From Prochlorococcus sp. AG-676-P15-1 (GTDB lineage: Bacteria > Cyanobacteriota > Cyanobacteriia > PCC-6307 > Cyanobiaceae), in NCBI GenBank assembly GCA_003210825.1, contig QCUF01000003.1:1-64000 (forward strand): a DNA stretch of 64,000 bases, read 5' to 3'. Numbering within the stretch: the stretch's first letter is position 1; each line of letters begins with the position of its first letter. This document shows, one piece after another, positions 48,685 to 58,898 of the stretch. A program made the translations under genes and the position numbers. The notes under the pieces are model-generated. The model saw only the letters and a list, made by a program, of their open reading frames with translations. It did not search any database and was not told where the DNA came from.

Positions 48685-49924
48685 AAAGAGGAAAACGATT
48701 ACATAAGGTTAATACCCTCTCCTTGCATTCTTTTTCTATTAGTAAATCATCTGGATTGAGTAATCTATCAGCAATAATTTCACCAACTTCAACAAAAGCT
48801 TCATCATTAAAACCTCTAGTAGTTAAAGCTGCTGTTCCCAATCTCAACCCGCTTGTTACAAAAGGTGATTCAGGATCAAACGGGACAGTATTTTTATTTG
48901 CTGTTATGTTAACTTCACTTACAAGTAAGTCAGCAACTTTACCAGTCATACCAATACTTCTTAAGTCAAGCAAAACAATATGATTATCGGTACCTCCACT
49001 AACAATATCTATTCCTCTTTTAATTAGAGTTGAAGAAAGAACTTTTGCATTATTGATAACTTGTTTTGAATAACTAATAAAGTTGGGCTGTAAAGCTTCT
49101 CCAAAGGCAACAGCTTTAGCTGCGATAATATGTTCTAAAGGACCACCCTGAGTTCCTGGGAACACAGATTTATCAAACTTCTTTCCAAATTCCTTATCTT
49201 TACATAAAATCAATCCTCCTCTTGGGCCTCTCAAGGTCTTATGTGTTGTGGTAGTTACCACATCACAATATGGAATTGGATTAGGGTGGAGCTTCGTTGC
49301 TACAAGTCCTGCTATGTGAGCAATATCAGCCATTAAAAAAGCACCAACTTCATCAGCGATTTTTCTGAACGACTCGAAATCAATTGTTCTTGGGTAAGCA
49401 GAATATCCACAAATAATTAGTTTTGGTTTCGTTGCTAAAGCAATATCTCTAATTTCATTAAAATTTAATTTATTACTATCTTTATCAACTCCATAGTGAA
49501 CGGCATTGAACCACTTTCCGCTCATATTGACTGGAGATCCGTGGGTTAAATGTCCTCCATGAGATAGATCCATTCCTAATATTGTGTCACCAGGTTTAAG
49601 TAAACTTAGAAAAACAGCTGCATTTGCTTGTGCTCCGCTATGGGGTTGAACATTCGCCCAATCTGCGTCAAAAAGTTGTTTAGCTCTTTCGATTGCTAGT
49701 TCCTCTATCTCATCTACAAATTCACAACCTCCATAATATCTTTTTTGTGGAAGACCTTCAGCGTATTTATTTGTTAAAACCGAACCCTGAGCCTGCATTA
49801 CAGCAACTGATGCAAAATTCTCACTAGCGATCAATTCAAGGTGAGTTTCTTGTCTATTCTTTTCGGAATTAATTAATTTAGATATAGTTGAATCTCTTTC
49901 TTTAAGATTTTGAAGAATATTCAT
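48653..49924 (-). CDS. glyA: Serine hydroxymethyltransferase
   Basis: GlyA interconverts serine and glycine with tetrahydrofolate. The 423-residue protein has [23 protein letters not shown] and the PLP-lysine motif [15 protein letters not shown] (~residue 230). It is the first gene of the glyA-cinA-leuCD cluster; the tRNA-Arg gene on the same strand lies 79 bp upstream. Confidence 0.97.
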   Translation of the reverse strand: MNILQNLKERDSTISKLINSEKNRQETHLELIASENFASVAVMQAQGSVLTNKYAEGLPQKRYYGGCEFVDEIEELAIERAKQLFDADWANVQPHSGAQANAAVFLSLLKPGDTILGMDLSHGGHLTHGSPVNMSGKWFNAVHYGVDKDSNKLNFNEIRDIALATKPKLIICGYSAYPRTIDFESFRKIADEVGAFLMADIAHIAGLVATKLHPNPIPYCDVVTTTTHKTLRGPRGGLILCKDKEFGKKFDKSVFPGTQGGPLEHIIAAKAVAFGEALQPNFISYSKQVINNAKVLSSTLIKRGIDIVSGGTDNHIVLLDLRSIGMTGKVADLLVSEVNITANKNTVPFDPESPFVTSGLRLGTAALTTRGFNDEAFVEVGEIIADRLLNPDDLLIEKECKERVLTLCNRFPLYEVKLEASIK

Positions 49925-50003
49925 TAAAATTGAGGGAACTTCTAAATTAAATATAGACGATATTTTGAAAGAAAATATAAAAAAAATATTTCATAATTTT
50001 TAA

Positions 50004-50077
50004 CGCGCCTGGAGAGATTCGAACTCCCGACACCCTGATCCGTAGTCAGGTGCTCTAATCCACTGAGCTACAGGCGC
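50004..50077 (-). tRNA. tRNA-Arg (anticodon ACG)
   Basis: On the minus strand, acceptor GCGCCTG pairs with CAGGCGC (discriminator G). The anticodon arm CCTGA-CTACGGA-TCAGG gives ACG, read as ICG after deamination. D-arm and GTTCGAAT T-loop are normal. The length is 74 nt; CCA is not encoded. Confidence 0.96.
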
Positions 50078-50165
50078 ATATTTATGTAATATCTCTGGTC
50101 CTAGGTCTCTTAGTCAACTGGATTTCAGTTAAACTGTTTAATATTAACAATATAAATTTATAATT

Positions 50166-50417
50166 ATGCCGATTAAATGGTATGGCAATGGTGATTCAGA
50201 AGATCCAATTTACAAACATTTTTCCCGAATAGTAAATTTTATAATTCATTGCATGGTATTTACTGCAGTTGTAAGTGGAGCTTGGCTTTTTAAAGAGATT
50301 AAACATGAATTGGTTCTTTTTAATAATTTTGCAATTGCATGGGCAGTTATACTTTCATCGCATTTACTTTTTGTATTTATAAAAAAACCTAAGAATTTAA
50401 AAAAACAATCAACTTAA
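50166..50417 (+). CDS. Small two-helix membrane protein
   Basis: This 83-residue protein has two hydrophobic helices (IVNFIIHCMVFTAVVSGAWLF and NNFAIAWAVILSSHLLFVFI) with a Lys-rich C-terminus. It is a conserved-looking cyanobacterial hypothetical protein. The DUF3181-like gene starts 9 bp after its stop, so the two form an operon. Confidence 0.75.
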   Translation: MPIKWYGNGDSEDPIYKHFSRIVNFIIHCMVFTAVVSGAWLFKEIKHELVLFNNFAIAWAVILSSHLLFVFIKKPKNLKKQST

Positions 50418-50426
50418 GTTTTAATT

Positions 50427-50708
50427 ATGAATTCTCAGATACAAATCAGTGATCTGGAAAATATTATTTCAGAAAAAATTTTTATAAAAATAGAAAAATG
50501 GAACCTATATCTTGGAGATGCTGGTTTAGCCAGGGAACTCGCTCTGGAATGTATTGGCAATTTAGATAAAGGTAGCCAGCAAGCTGCAAAATTAAGCTTA
50601 GAAGCAATTAAGGTAAAGATTGGAGATAGAAATCAAACAATTCTTCTGTCTAATTTGATAACTGAATCACAAATTTGCGATTTAGAAGAAATACTTGAAA
50701 ATTTGTAA
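50427..50708 (+). CDS. DUF3181-like small protein
   Basis: This 93-residue protein is helical and soluble-looking, with KWNLYLGDAGLARELALECIGNL in the middle and a Leu-rich end. The pattern resembles the cyanobacterial DUF3181 family of unknown function. It converges with murJ, 7 bp apart. Confidence 0.75.
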   Translation: MNSQIQISDLENIISEKIFIKIEKWNLYLGDAGLARELALECIGNLDKGSQQAAKLSLEAIKVKIGDRNQTILLSNLITESQICDLEEILENL

Positions 50709-50715
50709 ATTTTAA

Positions 50716-52296
50716 TCATTTCTTGATTAATAGATTTAATTTATTAACCCCGAATAACTTTGTTATAGAAAAATAAATTATCAAAAAAGCTAACATTCCT
50801 ACTCCTGATGTAAACAACTCCCAAATGTTAGAATTTAATCCATTTATATCCTTGATAACTGGATAGCAACTTGTACTTGTTATGGAGCAGGCTAATAAAA
50901 TAAGAACAAATTTTTTCAATAAAATAGTTTTAGGAATATTGATTCCATAGGTATTAAAGTTTGTAGCGAGAAAAATACAAATAATTAAGTTAACTATTCC
51001 TGAAGAAAGGATTATTCCGATAACACCAAAATTATAAGGAGATAAGTTTCCAAAATTAATAGTTGGAGCTCCTACCAGAAACCAATCGAAAAAAACATTA
51101 AGTATTATTCCTGCACAAGACAATTGAAAGGGTAACTTTGGATTTTCAATTGCATAATAAGTTCTAATTAATAAATCTCTTAAAAGGTAGAAGGGAATTC
51201 CAATTGCATAGGCAATTAAAATATTTTTTACTAAAAATAAGGCCTCCGAATTAAATGCCCCTCTTTGAAAAACAAATTGAACTATTTGATTATTAAATGT
51301 AATAAAAAAACCAGCTAAAAAAATAGTTGTTAAAAAACAGTATTCTATTCCTGAGATTAAACTTTTTTCAAAGTTTCTATTATCTTTCTTACTATTGAAT
51401 TTTGAAAACTTTGGAAGTAGTGGCAAGATCAAAGCGTTTGATAAAACTCCAAGTGGAGCTTGTATAAGAAAATTGCCGTAGGCTAATCCCGATGCGGCGC
51501 CTTGAAAGCTTGAAGCAAAAAACATATCAACAAAAACATTAATTTGCCCTAAACCTGATGAAATTGTTGCAGGAGCAATTAATTTGAAGATTCTTTTCTC
51601 TTCATTTTTAAATGAATGCCAAGCCGAATTAAATCTAAATAAGCCGATCTTATTGATTTCCCAGCACTGAACAGCAAATTGTACAAAAGTACCTGTTAAG
51701 GTCGCTTTGGCTAGTAATCCTGAATAAAATAAATAATTAGAATTTGTATTTTGATGACTAAATATCCAACTGGCTGAAATAAATAAAATTGTTGTCAGAC
51801 TTGTAAAAGCTGGACTTATGCTTGATATGAAAAATTTTTTTCTTGAATTTAAAGCTCCAAAACTCAACCCTATAAAAGCAGAAAGAGGAATACAAGGAGT
51901 TAGGATTCTTAATTGATAAGTTGCGATAGATTTAGCTTCATCACTTAAATTTGGGGCTATAAAGTTTATTAGAAAACCTGAATTAAAATATATAACTACT
52001 CCCAGAATAAAAAATAACAAAGTTAGTTTAATACTTACTTTTGTTAATACAAGGCCCCCTTCTCTCCTCTTAAGTGGAGTTAGTACTGCTACAACAGCAT
52101 TATGTAATGGGCCATTAATTCCACCAATAATAATAAGTAAAAAACCTGGGATTATGTAGGCATAGTTATAAGCGTCGTATGTTATTCCAATTCCAAAGGC
52201 TGCAGCGATAAATATTTGTCTTATAAAACCCGCAACTTTACTTAGAAATGTGGCAAACGAAATTGAAGCTACATTATTTTTAAAATATGAATGCAT
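50716..52296 (-). CDS. murJ: Lipid II flippase MurJ (MviN)
   Basis: MurJ moves lipid II across the inner membrane for peptidoglycan synthesis. The 526-residue protein has ~14 membrane helices of the MOP exporter fold, with KVAGFIRQIFIAAAFGIG near the N-terminus. The family segment PLGVLSNALILPLLPKFSK matches MviN proteins. It diverges from sfsA with a 73-bp spacer. Confidence 0.93.
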   Translation of the reverse strand: MHSYFKNNVASISFATFLSKVAGFIRQIFIAAAFGIGITYDAYNYAYIIPGFLLIIIGGINGPLHNAVVAVLTPLKRREGGLVLTKVSIKLTLLFFILGVVIYFNSGFLINFIAPNLSDEAKSIATYQLRILTPCIPLSAFIGLSFGALNSRKKFFISSISPAFTSLTTILFISASWIFSHQNTNSNYLFYSGLLAKATLTGTFVQFAVQCWEINKIGLFRFNSAWHSFKNEEKRIFKLIAPATISSGLGQINVFVDMFFASSFQGAASGLAYGNFLIQAPLGVLSNALILPLLPKFSKFNSKKDNRNFEKSLISGIEYCFLTTIFLAGFFITFNNQIVQFVFQRGAFNSEALFLVKNILIAYAIGIPFYLLRDLLIRTYYAIENPKLPFQLSCAGIILNVFFDWFLVGAPTINFGNLSPYNFGVIGIILSSGIVNLIICIFLATNFNTYGINIPKTILLKKFVLILLACSITSTSCYPVIKDINGLNSNIWELFTSGVGMLAFLIIYFSITKLFGVNKLNLLIKK

Positions 52297-52369
52297 TTGA
52301 TATTGAGTTAAATCTTTTCAAGAAGATTTAGATTCCATTATATTTTGTTTTTAATGTAATTCACACTTT

Positions 52370-53116
52370 ATGAAAGATCGAATAATTGAATTTGAACCAT
52401 TAATTGAAGGCATTTTAATTAAAAGATATAAAAGATTTCTTGCTGATATTCAGATTGACAATGGAGAAATAGTTACTGCTCATTGTGCTAATACAGGCCC
52501 GATGAAGGGTCTTTTAAAAGAAGGAGCTAAAGTAAGAATTAGCTTTTCTTCATCAACTACAAGAAAGCTACCTTGGACTTGGGAACAAGTAAAAGTAATA
52601 GGAAGTGATAACAAAGAGGTTTGGGTTGGGATAAATACATTATTTGCAAATAAACTCATTAGAAAAGTTATTGAACAAAACTTATTCAAAGATAAACTCG
52701 GGGAGATAGATAAAATCAAGTCTGAAGTACCTTATGGCAAAGATAAAAAAAGTAGAATTGATTTTCTTTTAACTCCAAAATCTTCAAATCCTGATAATCG
52801 TAACATTTATGTTGAAGTTAAAAATACTACTTGGACAAAAAATAATGTAGCTCTTTTCCCTGATACGGAGACGAAAAGAGGACAAAAACATTTAATAGAA
52901 TTAAAAGGCTTAATTCCTGAAAGTAAAAGTGTTTTAGTTCCTTGCATTACAAGAAAAGATATAGATTATTTTGCCCCTGGAGATGAATCAGATCCATTGT
53001 ATGGAGTGCTTTTTAGAGAATCAATTAGTGCAGGTATGTTATTAATGCCATGCTGTTTTGAGTTTCATTTAGATCATGTAGTTTGGAACGGATTTAAACC
53101 CTTAAAATTAAATTAA
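52370..53116 (+). CDS. sfsA: SfsA family DNA-binding/nuclease-like protein
   Basis: SfsA was named as a sugar-fermentation stimulator but its molecular role is not settled; a nuclease-like core is predicted for the family. The 248-residue protein has [15 protein letters not shown] (~residue 30), [14 protein letters not shown] and [13 protein letters not shown] motifs. Length and motifs fit. It is followed by a 174-bp region holding the amt1 promoter. Confidence 0.93.
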   Translation: MKDRIIEFEPLIEGILIKRYKRFLADIQIDNGEIVTAHCANTGPMKGLLKEGAKVRISFSSSTTRKLPWTWEQVKVIGSDNKEVWVGINTLFANKLIRKVIEQNLFKDKLGEIDKIKSEVPYGKDKKSRIDFLLTPKSSNPDNRNIYVEVKNTTWTKNNVALFPDTETKRGQKHLIELKGLIPESKSVLVPCITRKDIDYFAPGDESDPLYGVLFRESISAGMLLMPCCFEFHLDHVVWNGFKPLKLN

Positions 53117-53193
53117 TTTTTGGGAATTTTAATTTGATTTAAAAAAAATACCTTAATTTAACAAAGATTTTTTGGTATGCAACAATTAAATTG

Positions 53194-53207
53194 GTATAAA
53201 CGACTAC
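53194..53207 (+). promoter_or_regulatory. NtcA box upstream of amt1
   Basis: GTA-TAAACGAC-TAC is an exact match to the core NtcA site GTAN8TAC, 83 bp before the amt1 ATG. A TTATAT element at 53237-53242 could be the -10, but at 29 bases from the box it is somewhat farther than the usual ~22. amt1 is a known NtcA target in cyanobacteria. Confidence 0.72.
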
Positions 53208-53250
53208 TAGACATAGATAAGTTTTTTGAGCAAAATTATATATGAAAGGA

Positions 53251-53271
53251 AACAGGACCTCCTGTTTTTTT
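53251..53271 (+). promoter_or_regulatory. Terminator-like hairpin in the amt1 leader
   Basis: AACAGG and CCTGTT pair around a 4-nt loop (ACCT) and are followed by a run of seven T. It lies between the likely NtcA-dependent promoter and the amt1 ATG at 53291. It could be an attenuator, a terminator for sfsA read-through, or a leader that starts downstream of it. The TTG used by the ORF track falls inside the T-run. Confidence 0.5.
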
Positions 53272-53290
53272 GCAGACTAATTTTTTATTT

Positions 53291-54751
53291 ATGACCACTG
53301 CTTTGCAAACGCCTCAAAGGCGCTCTAGGTCCAAGCTTCAAGATGCAAGTCTTGTTAATGGACCTATGCTCCTTTTGAGGAGTATTCGTGGGTTCAGTTC
53401 AAACCGCTCAATGTTGTGGCTTGCAACTGTCCCTCTAGCTTTGTTTGGTTTAGGTATTTTTAATCTTTCAGCTCACGCAGCTGATTTACCTGAGTTGAAT
53501 GCAGCTTTTCTAGCTAACAATTTATGGCTTTTGATCGCTACTATTTTAGTGATCTTCATGAACGCCGGTTTCGCTATGGTTGAAGCGGGTATGTGTCGGT
53601 CTAAAAACGCCGTCAACATACTCGCTAAAAACCTTTTCGTATTTGCTTTAGCTGTAACCTCTTATTGGTTTATTGGCTACTCATTAATGTACGGAGGAAG
53701 TGTTGCTGACGGATGGCTATATTTTGGAGGCTTATTTTTTGATCCCACAGTAACAGCCGATATGGTTACTGATGCTGGATTAGTTCCAACAGTTGATTTC
53801 TTATTCCAGTCTGCTTTTGCAGGTACTGCAGCAACTATCGTTTCTGGTCTTGTTGCTGAAAGAGTTAAATTTGGTGAGTTTGTTGTTTTTGCTATTGTAT
53901 TAACAGCATTTATTTATCCAATTGCTGGTAGTTGGAAATGGAATGGTGGTTGGCTTGATTCTCTTGGTTTCGTTGACTTTGCAGGTTCTTCAATTGTTCA
54001 CTCAGTTGGAGCATGGGCAGGTTTAGTGGGAGCTATGCTTCTAGGACCAAGAATCGGAAAATACTCCGATGGAAAGCCACAGGCTATGCCTGGTCACAAT
54101 ATGGCTATTGCTACTTTAGGTGCTTTAATTCTATGGATAGGTTGGTACGGATTTAACCCTGGTTCCCAACTTGCTATGGACCAATGGGTTCCATATGTTG
54201 CTGTAACAACAACTCTTGCAGCTGCAGCTGGTGCTATAGGAGCAACTATTGTCTCTACTTTAACTTCAGGAAAGCCAGATCTTACTATGATCATTAACGG
54301 TATTCTTGCTGGTTTGGTAAGTATTACTGCAGGTTGTGGTGATATGACTCTTGCGGGAGCTTGGTTCGCTGGACTAGTTGGCGGTATTATCGTTGTATTC
54401 TCTGTTGCAGCACTTGATGCAGCTGAAATTGACGATCCTGTTGGTGCATTCTCTGTTCACGGAGTTTGTGGTGTATGGGGTACCCTCGTTATTGGTCTTT
54501 GGGGAACTGCAGTTCAAGGAGATGGAGCAGGTATGGGATTGTTCAATGGTGGTGGTATTAATCTACTTCTTGTTCAAGCTCTTGGTGCAGCAGCTTATGC
54601 TATCTGGACACTAGTTACTTGCTGGATCGCTTGGTCTATCATCGGAGGATTATTCGGAGGAATCCGTGTATCTGAAGAAGAAGAGACTCAAGGTTTAGAT
54701 ATTTCAGAGCATGGTATGGAATCATATCCAGACTTTGCATCTGCTAAATAA
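53291..54751 (+). CDS. amt1: Ammonium transporter Amt1
   Basis: Amt1 brings ammonium across the plasma membrane. The 486-residue protein has an Arg/Ser-rich N-terminal stretch, a first helix that may act as a signal (MLWLATVPLALFGLGIFNLSAHAA, cleavage after AHA) and 11 membrane helices with GMCRSKNAVNIL, SIVHSVGAWAGLVGA and the pore-His segment VHGVCGVWGTL. ATG at 53291 is preferred to the track's TTG at 53270, which lies within the hairpin T-run. Its terminator follows at 54771. Confidence 0.95.
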   Translation: MTTALQTPQRRSRSKLQDASLVNGPMLLLRSIRGFSSNRSMLWLATVPLALFGLGIFNLSAHAADLPELNAAFLANNLWLLIATILVIFMNAGFAMVEAGMCRSKNAVNILAKNLFVFALAVTSYWFIGYSLMYGGSVADGWLYFGGLFFDPTVTADMVTDAGLVPTVDFLFQSAFAGTAATIVSGLVAERVKFGEFVVFAIVLTAFIYPIAGSWKWNGGWLDSLGFVDFAGSSIVHSVGAWAGLVGAMLLGPRIGKYSDGKPQAMPGHNMAIATLGALILWIGWYGFNPGSQLAMDQWVPYVAVTTTLAAAAGAIGATIVSTLTSGKPDLTMIINGILAGLVSITAGCGDMTLAGAWFAGLVGGIIVVFSVAALDAAEIDDPVGAFSVHGVCGVWGTLVIGLWGTAVQGDGAGMGLFNGGGINLLLVQALGAAAYAIWTLVTCWIAWSIIGGLFGGIRVSEEEETQGLDISEHGMESYPDFASAK

Positions 54752-54770
54752 ACTAAATTTAAGTAAATTA

Positions 54771-54804
54771 AAGAAATCTGACTTATGTCAGGTTTCTTTT
54801 TTTT
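54771..54804 (+). terminator. Intrinsic terminator of amt1
   Basis: AAGAAATCTGAC and GTCAGGTTTCTT form a 12-bp stem (one G-U pair) with loop TTAT, then eight T residues. Confidence 0.88.
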
Positions 54805-54840
54805 GCAATAAATTATTAAAAATGTTGTAATATCAAAAAT

Positions 54841-56037
54841 ATGGACACTCAAGCTTTTAGAAGATCTCTTCATCATTCGGACAGATATAACCGAAGAGGT
54901 TTTGACTCTCCTACTAAAAGAGCCCAAGCTTTAGAAGAAGCTTACCAAAGTGATTTAATCACCTCCATTAGAAATAATAGTTTTACATATAAAAAAGGCA
55001 GATTAAATATAAAATTAGCCCAGGCATTTGGTTTTTGTTGGGGAGTTGAAAGAGCTGTTGCAATGGCCTATGAAACTAGAAGACATTATCCTAATGAGAA
55101 TATTTGGATAACAAACGAAATAATTCATAATCCCTCGGTTAATGATCATTTAAGAAAAATGAATGTTAAATTCATTTCAGCAAAAAATGGCATTAAGGAT
55201 TTTTCTTTGGTTTCAGATGGAGATGTTGTTATCTTGCCAGCTTTTGGTGCTACTGTTCAAGAAATGAAACTTCTTCATGAAAAAGGTTGTCATATTATTG
55301 ATACAACGTGCCCTTGGGTTTCGAAGGTGTGGCATACGGTAGAAAAACATAAAAAACATACTTTTACATCTATTATTCACGGTAAATTTAAGCATGAAGA
55401 AACGCTTGCTACTAGTTCGTTTGCGGATAAATATCTTGTAGTACTTAATCTTGAGGAGGCAAATTATGTCTCAGAATATATTCTTGGTAGAGGCAATAAA
55501 AATCATTTCCTTAATAAATTTGCTCAGGCTTTTTCCAATGGATTTGATCCAGATAAAGATTTAGATAGAGTTGGAGTTGCTAATCAAACAACGATGTTAA
55601 AAAGCGAAACAGAAGAGATAGGAAAAGTTTTTGAAAAAACAATGCTTCATAAATTTGGTCCAGAAAAATTAAATAGTCACTTTTTAGCTTTCAATACTAT
55701 TTGTGATGCTACAGAAGAAAGACAAGATGCGATGTTTTCCTTAGTTGATGAAGATTTAGATATCCTTGTGGTAATTGGTGGATACAATTCTTCAAATACA
55801 ACTCACTTGCAAGAGATAGCTATAAATAAAAATATTTCTTCTTTTCATATTGATACACCTGAAAGGATTTCAGTTAAGGAAAATTCTATTCACCATAAAC
55901 CACTTAAATCTGAAATGGTTTTGAAAAAGAATTTTATTCCTGAGGGAAAAATAAAGGTAGGTATTACTTCTGGAGCTTCTACTCCAGATAAGATAGTCGC
56001 TGATGTTATTGAAAAGTTAATTGCTATTACTAAATAA
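54841..56037 (+). CDS. ispH: 4-hydroxy-3-methylbut-2-enyl diphosphate reductase
   Basis: IspH performs the last step of the MEP pathway, making IPP and DMAPP for carotenoids, chlorophyll tails and quinones. The 398-residue protein has the three [4Fe-4S] cysteines in [24 protein letters not shown] and [13 protein letters not shown]. The ~55-residue N-terminal extension is typical of cyanobacterial and plant forms. Confidence 0.96.
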   Translation: MDTQAFRRSLHHSDRYNRRGFDSPTKRAQALEEAYQSDLITSIRNNSFTYKKGRLNIKLAQAFGFCWGVERAVAMAYETRRHYPNENIWITNEIIHNPSVNDHLRKMNVKFISAKNGIKDFSLVSDGDVVILPAFGATVQEMKLLHEKGCHIIDTTCPWVSKVWHTVEKHKKHTFTSIIHGKFKHEETLATSSFADKYLVVLNLEEANYVSEYILGRGNKNHFLNKFAQAFSNGFDPDKDLDRVGVANQTTMLKSETEEIGKVFEKTMLHKFGPEKLNSHFLAFNTICDATEERQDAMFSLVDEDLDILVVIGGYNSSNTTHLQEIAINKNISSFHIDTPERISVKENSIHHKPLKSEMVLKKNFIPEGKIKVGITSGASTPDKIVADVIEKLIAITK

Positions 56038-56131
56038 ATATTAATTTTTCTCCTTAATTTTTAACTTTATTAAATACATATCACCTAAAGATCTACGTTA
56101 TTATCTAGAATAATTAAAAATTATTTGACGT

Positions 56132-56692
56132 ATGGAAGACACAGGACAATCTAATCAAGATCAAACAGCCAAAATGAATGCTTCCAAGGCACCTCAAAAG
56201 GTCGAGGTTGTTGTAGCTAATCCCTCTACAAATTCAGAAGTCAACATATTAGGAGAATTATCTATATTTATTTTAAGGATTGGTTTTAGTGTTTTGATGA
56301 TTCATCATGGCTTGGAAAAGCTTCAAGATCCGCAAGGCTTTGGAGAATTTGTTGTAGGAAAATATTTCCCTTTTTTGCCAGGCGACCCTGTTCTTTGGAC
56401 TTATGGAGCCGCCATTACTCAATTAGTTTGCCCATTAGGATTAGCATTAGGAATTTTTGCAAGACTTAGTTCTCTTGGGCTTTTCTCTACGATGGCATTT
56501 GCTGTTTATTTTCACCTTTTAGATACAGGTTTAGAGGGGTTTCCATTAGCAGTAGTTGAAGGACATAATTATGCTTTTGAACTTTCATTCATATACGGAG
56601 CTATCTCTCTTTATTTCTTATGTGCAGGACCAGGAAGATTAGCACTTCTTCGTAAAACAAACAAAATCACTTATTATCCAAAATCAAATTGA
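56132..56692 (+). CDS. DoxX family membrane protein
   Basis: This 186-residue protein has a ~45-residue polar N-terminal part and four membrane helices, with SIFILRIGFSVLMIHHGLEKLQDPQGF and the later GLALGIFARLSSLG segment typical of DoxX. Function is unclear; DoxX members are linked to redox or thiosulfate metabolism in others. It converges with purH with a 1-bp gap. Confidence 0.85.
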   Translation: MEDTGQSNQDQTAKMNASKAPQKVEVVVANPSTNSEVNILGELSIFILRIGFSVLMIHHGLEKLQDPQGFGEFVVGKYFPFLPGDPVLWTYGAAITQLVCPLGLALGIFARLSSLGLFSTMAFAVYFHLLDTGLEGFPLAVVEGHNYAFELSFIYGAISLYFLCAGPGRLALLRKTNKITYYPKSN

Positions 56693-56693
56693 T

Positions 56694-58247
56694 TTAGTGT
56701 AAAAAATGTCTCTTCTTTGTAAACATCATAGAAATACCTTTTAGATTACACATCTCAATACTTTCTTCATCCCTTATACTTCCCCCTGGTTGAATAATTG
56801 AGCTTATTCCATATTCATTAGCAAGCTCTACTGTATCTGCAAATGGGAAGAAACCATCGCTTGCTAAAACGCCTCCATAACAATGTTCTTTAGCAGCTTG
56901 TAAAGCTATTTTTGAAGCTCCAACCCTGTTCATTTGTCCAGCTCCGATGCCAAGAGTTTGTTGATCTTTTGAAATCACAATGGCATTTGATTTAACGTGT
57001 TTGCAAATTTTCCATGCAAAACTCAAATCTAAATATTCCTGAGAACTTGGAATTTTTTTAGTAACTGAAATCCAACTTTCAGTTTTTTCTTCACTATTAT
57101 CAGTGTCTTGAACGAGTAATCCTCCCATTATTGATTTAGTTGAAGTTTGGTTCTTTTTTGGGATTTGATCTTTTGAAAACTTTAAAATTCTTAAATTCTT
57201 TTTGATTTTTAGAATTTCTAAAGCCTCTGTATCAAAAGATGGTGCTACGACACATTCTAAGAAAATATCTTTGAGGTTAATTGCGGTTTCACTATCCACA
57301 TTTGAATTAAAAGCAACTATTCCTCCAAATGCACTAACTGAGTCACATTTCAAAGCATTTAAAAATGCTTTAGAGGCTGAATTACCCATAGAAGCACCAC
57401 AAGGATTATTGTGTTTTAGAATGACAGATGCAAACGTGTCTGATTTAGCTTTATCTTTTTCTTCATAGCCAAATTCTAAAACTGTTGAAAGTGCCGACTC
57501 AAGATCCAATAGATTGTTATAACTTAACTCTTTCCCTTGTAACTGTTCTGCTGAGTTCCAACCAATATTATTTAAACCATACCAAAAAGCTTTTTGATGA
57601 GGATTCTCCCCATATCTTAAGGTTTTGATTAGTGGATAGGATTCAATATATTTGGAAGATTGTAAACTTCTTTCTTTTCTTATCCAATTAGATATCGCAG
57701 CGTCATAGTCAGCTGTATGTTGAAAAGCTTCAAGTGCTAATTTTGCTTTATATGTTTCTTTTAACTCCCCTTTTTGACTTTCTTCAATAAATTCTTGATA
57801 TTGACTAGGATCGACTAAAACGGAAACGTCTTTATGATTTTTAGCCGCAGAACGAATCATTGATGGTCCTCCGATATCGATATTTTCAATAGCATCTTCC
57901 CAAGTAGATCCCTTTTCAACAGTTTTCTTAAAAGGATATAAATTGACAACTACTAATTCAATTAGTTCAAGATCGTAAGCTTCTATATCTTTTTTGTGTA
58001 CCTCATCTGTTCTTTTAGCTAATATTCCTCCGTGGATTTTCGGATGTAAAGTTTTAACTCTTCCTCCAAGTATTTCTGGAGAATTAGTAAAATCTGCGAC
58101 TTTAATAACTGGAATTTTTGCCTCCATTAGATGTTTAGCAGTTCCTCCACTTGATAGAATCTTATAATTAAATTTTTCTACCAATTCTGTACAAAATGGG
58201 ATTATATTTTTTTTATCAGAGACACTTATTAGGGCTAATGGTGACAT
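56694..58247 (-). CDS. purH: Bifunctional AICAR transformylase / IMP cyclohydrolase
   Basis: PurH carries out the last two steps of IMP synthesis. The 517-residue protein has an N-terminal MGS-like cyclohydrolase domain (ALISVSDKKNI, SSGGTAKHL, EILGGRVKTLHPKIHGG) and a C-terminal transformylase domain (LRYGENPHQKA, LKHNNPCGAS, IGAGQMNRV). Length and order are normal. It diverges from the esterase gene with a 33-bp spacer. Confidence 0.97.
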   Translation of the reverse strand: MSPLALISVSDKKNIIPFCTELVEKFNYKILSSGGTAKHLMEAKIPVIKVADFTNSPEILGGRVKTLHPKIHGGILAKRTDEVHKKDIEAYDLELIELVVVNLYPFKKTVEKGSTWEDAIENIDIGGPSMIRSAAKNHKDVSVLVDPSQYQEFIEESQKGELKETYKAKLALEAFQHTADYDAAISNWIRKERSLQSSKYIESYPLIKTLRYGENPHQKAFWYGLNNIGWNSAEQLQGKELSYNNLLDLESALSTVLEFGYEEKDKAKSDTFASVILKHNNPCGASMGNSASKAFLNALKCDSVSAFGGIVAFNSNVDSETAINLKDIFLECVVAPSFDTEALEILKIKKNLRILKFSKDQIPKKNQTSTKSIMGGLLVQDTDNSEEKTESWISVTKKIPSSQEYLDLSFAWKICKHVKSNAIVISKDQQTLGIGAGQMNRVGASKIALQAAKEHCYGGVLASDGFFPFADTVELANEYGISSIIQPGGSIRDEESIEMCNLKGISMMFTKKRHFLH

Positions 58248-58280
58248 TATTAAAAAGTTTACTTACTTAAGAATATAAAC

Positions 58281-58898
58281 ATGAAATATGAAATTGATCA
58301 TGAATTTGTCCGGATTAGTTCTCAAACCGCAACTCATAGAATAATTTTGCTACATGGCTGGGGAGCCGATGCAGATGACCTTTTAACACTTGGTAAGGAG
58401 ATTCTAGAAAAAATAAATCTTGATTTTGAGGTAATTTCTTTGAGGGCTTCTGGATTACATCCGAGTGGTCAGGGAAGACAGTGGTATCAACTATACCCAC
58501 ATGATTGGAAGGGAGCTGAGTGTGAAGTAAATAAACTTTTAGGTACATTAAAAAAGTTTGATACTGATGAGATTCCAATAGGAAAAACAATTTTGTTGGG
58601 TTTTTCTCAGGGTGCAGCTATGGCAATTGATGCAGGATTTAAATTAAAATTAGGACTAATTGTTGCTTGCAGTGGATATCCCCACCCAAACTGGGCTCCA
58701 GGAGAAAAATGCCCACCATTAATTGTTAGTCATGGTTTATTTGATGACGTAGTGCCCATAGATGCTTCAAGAATTATTCATGAAACGGTAAAAAGTAAGT
58801 CTTCTAAATTTTGTGAATTAATAGAATTTGATGGATCCCATCAAATTGATTCAAATTTAATTGATTTTATAAGTTCAAATATAAATAATATTTTTTAA
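58281..58898 (+). CDS. Carboxylesterase/phospholipase-type alpha/beta hydrolase
   Basis: This 205-residue protein has the alpha/beta hydrolase pattern: LLHGWGADADDL near the N-terminus, nucleophile GFSQGAAMAIDAG, an acidic HGLFDDVVP and a His in FDGSHQID. It matches the acyl-protein thioesterase/phospholipase group. The natural substrate is unknown. It overlaps the convergent DUF3155 gene by 4 bp. Confidence 0.87.
   Translation: MKYEIDHEFVRISSQTATHRIILLHGWGADADDLLTLGKEILEKINLDFEVISLRASGLHPSGQGRQWYQLYPHDWKGAECEVNKLLGTLKKFDTDEIPIGKTILLGFSQGAAMAIDAGFKLKLGLIVACSGYPHPNWAPGEKCPPLIVSHGLFDDVVPIDASRIIHETVKSKSSKFCELIEFDGSHQIDSNLIDFISSNINNIF

Noticed and set aside
57202-57468. 88-aa plus-strand ORF inside purH
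   Set aside because: Shadow of a conserved enzyme on the opposite strand.
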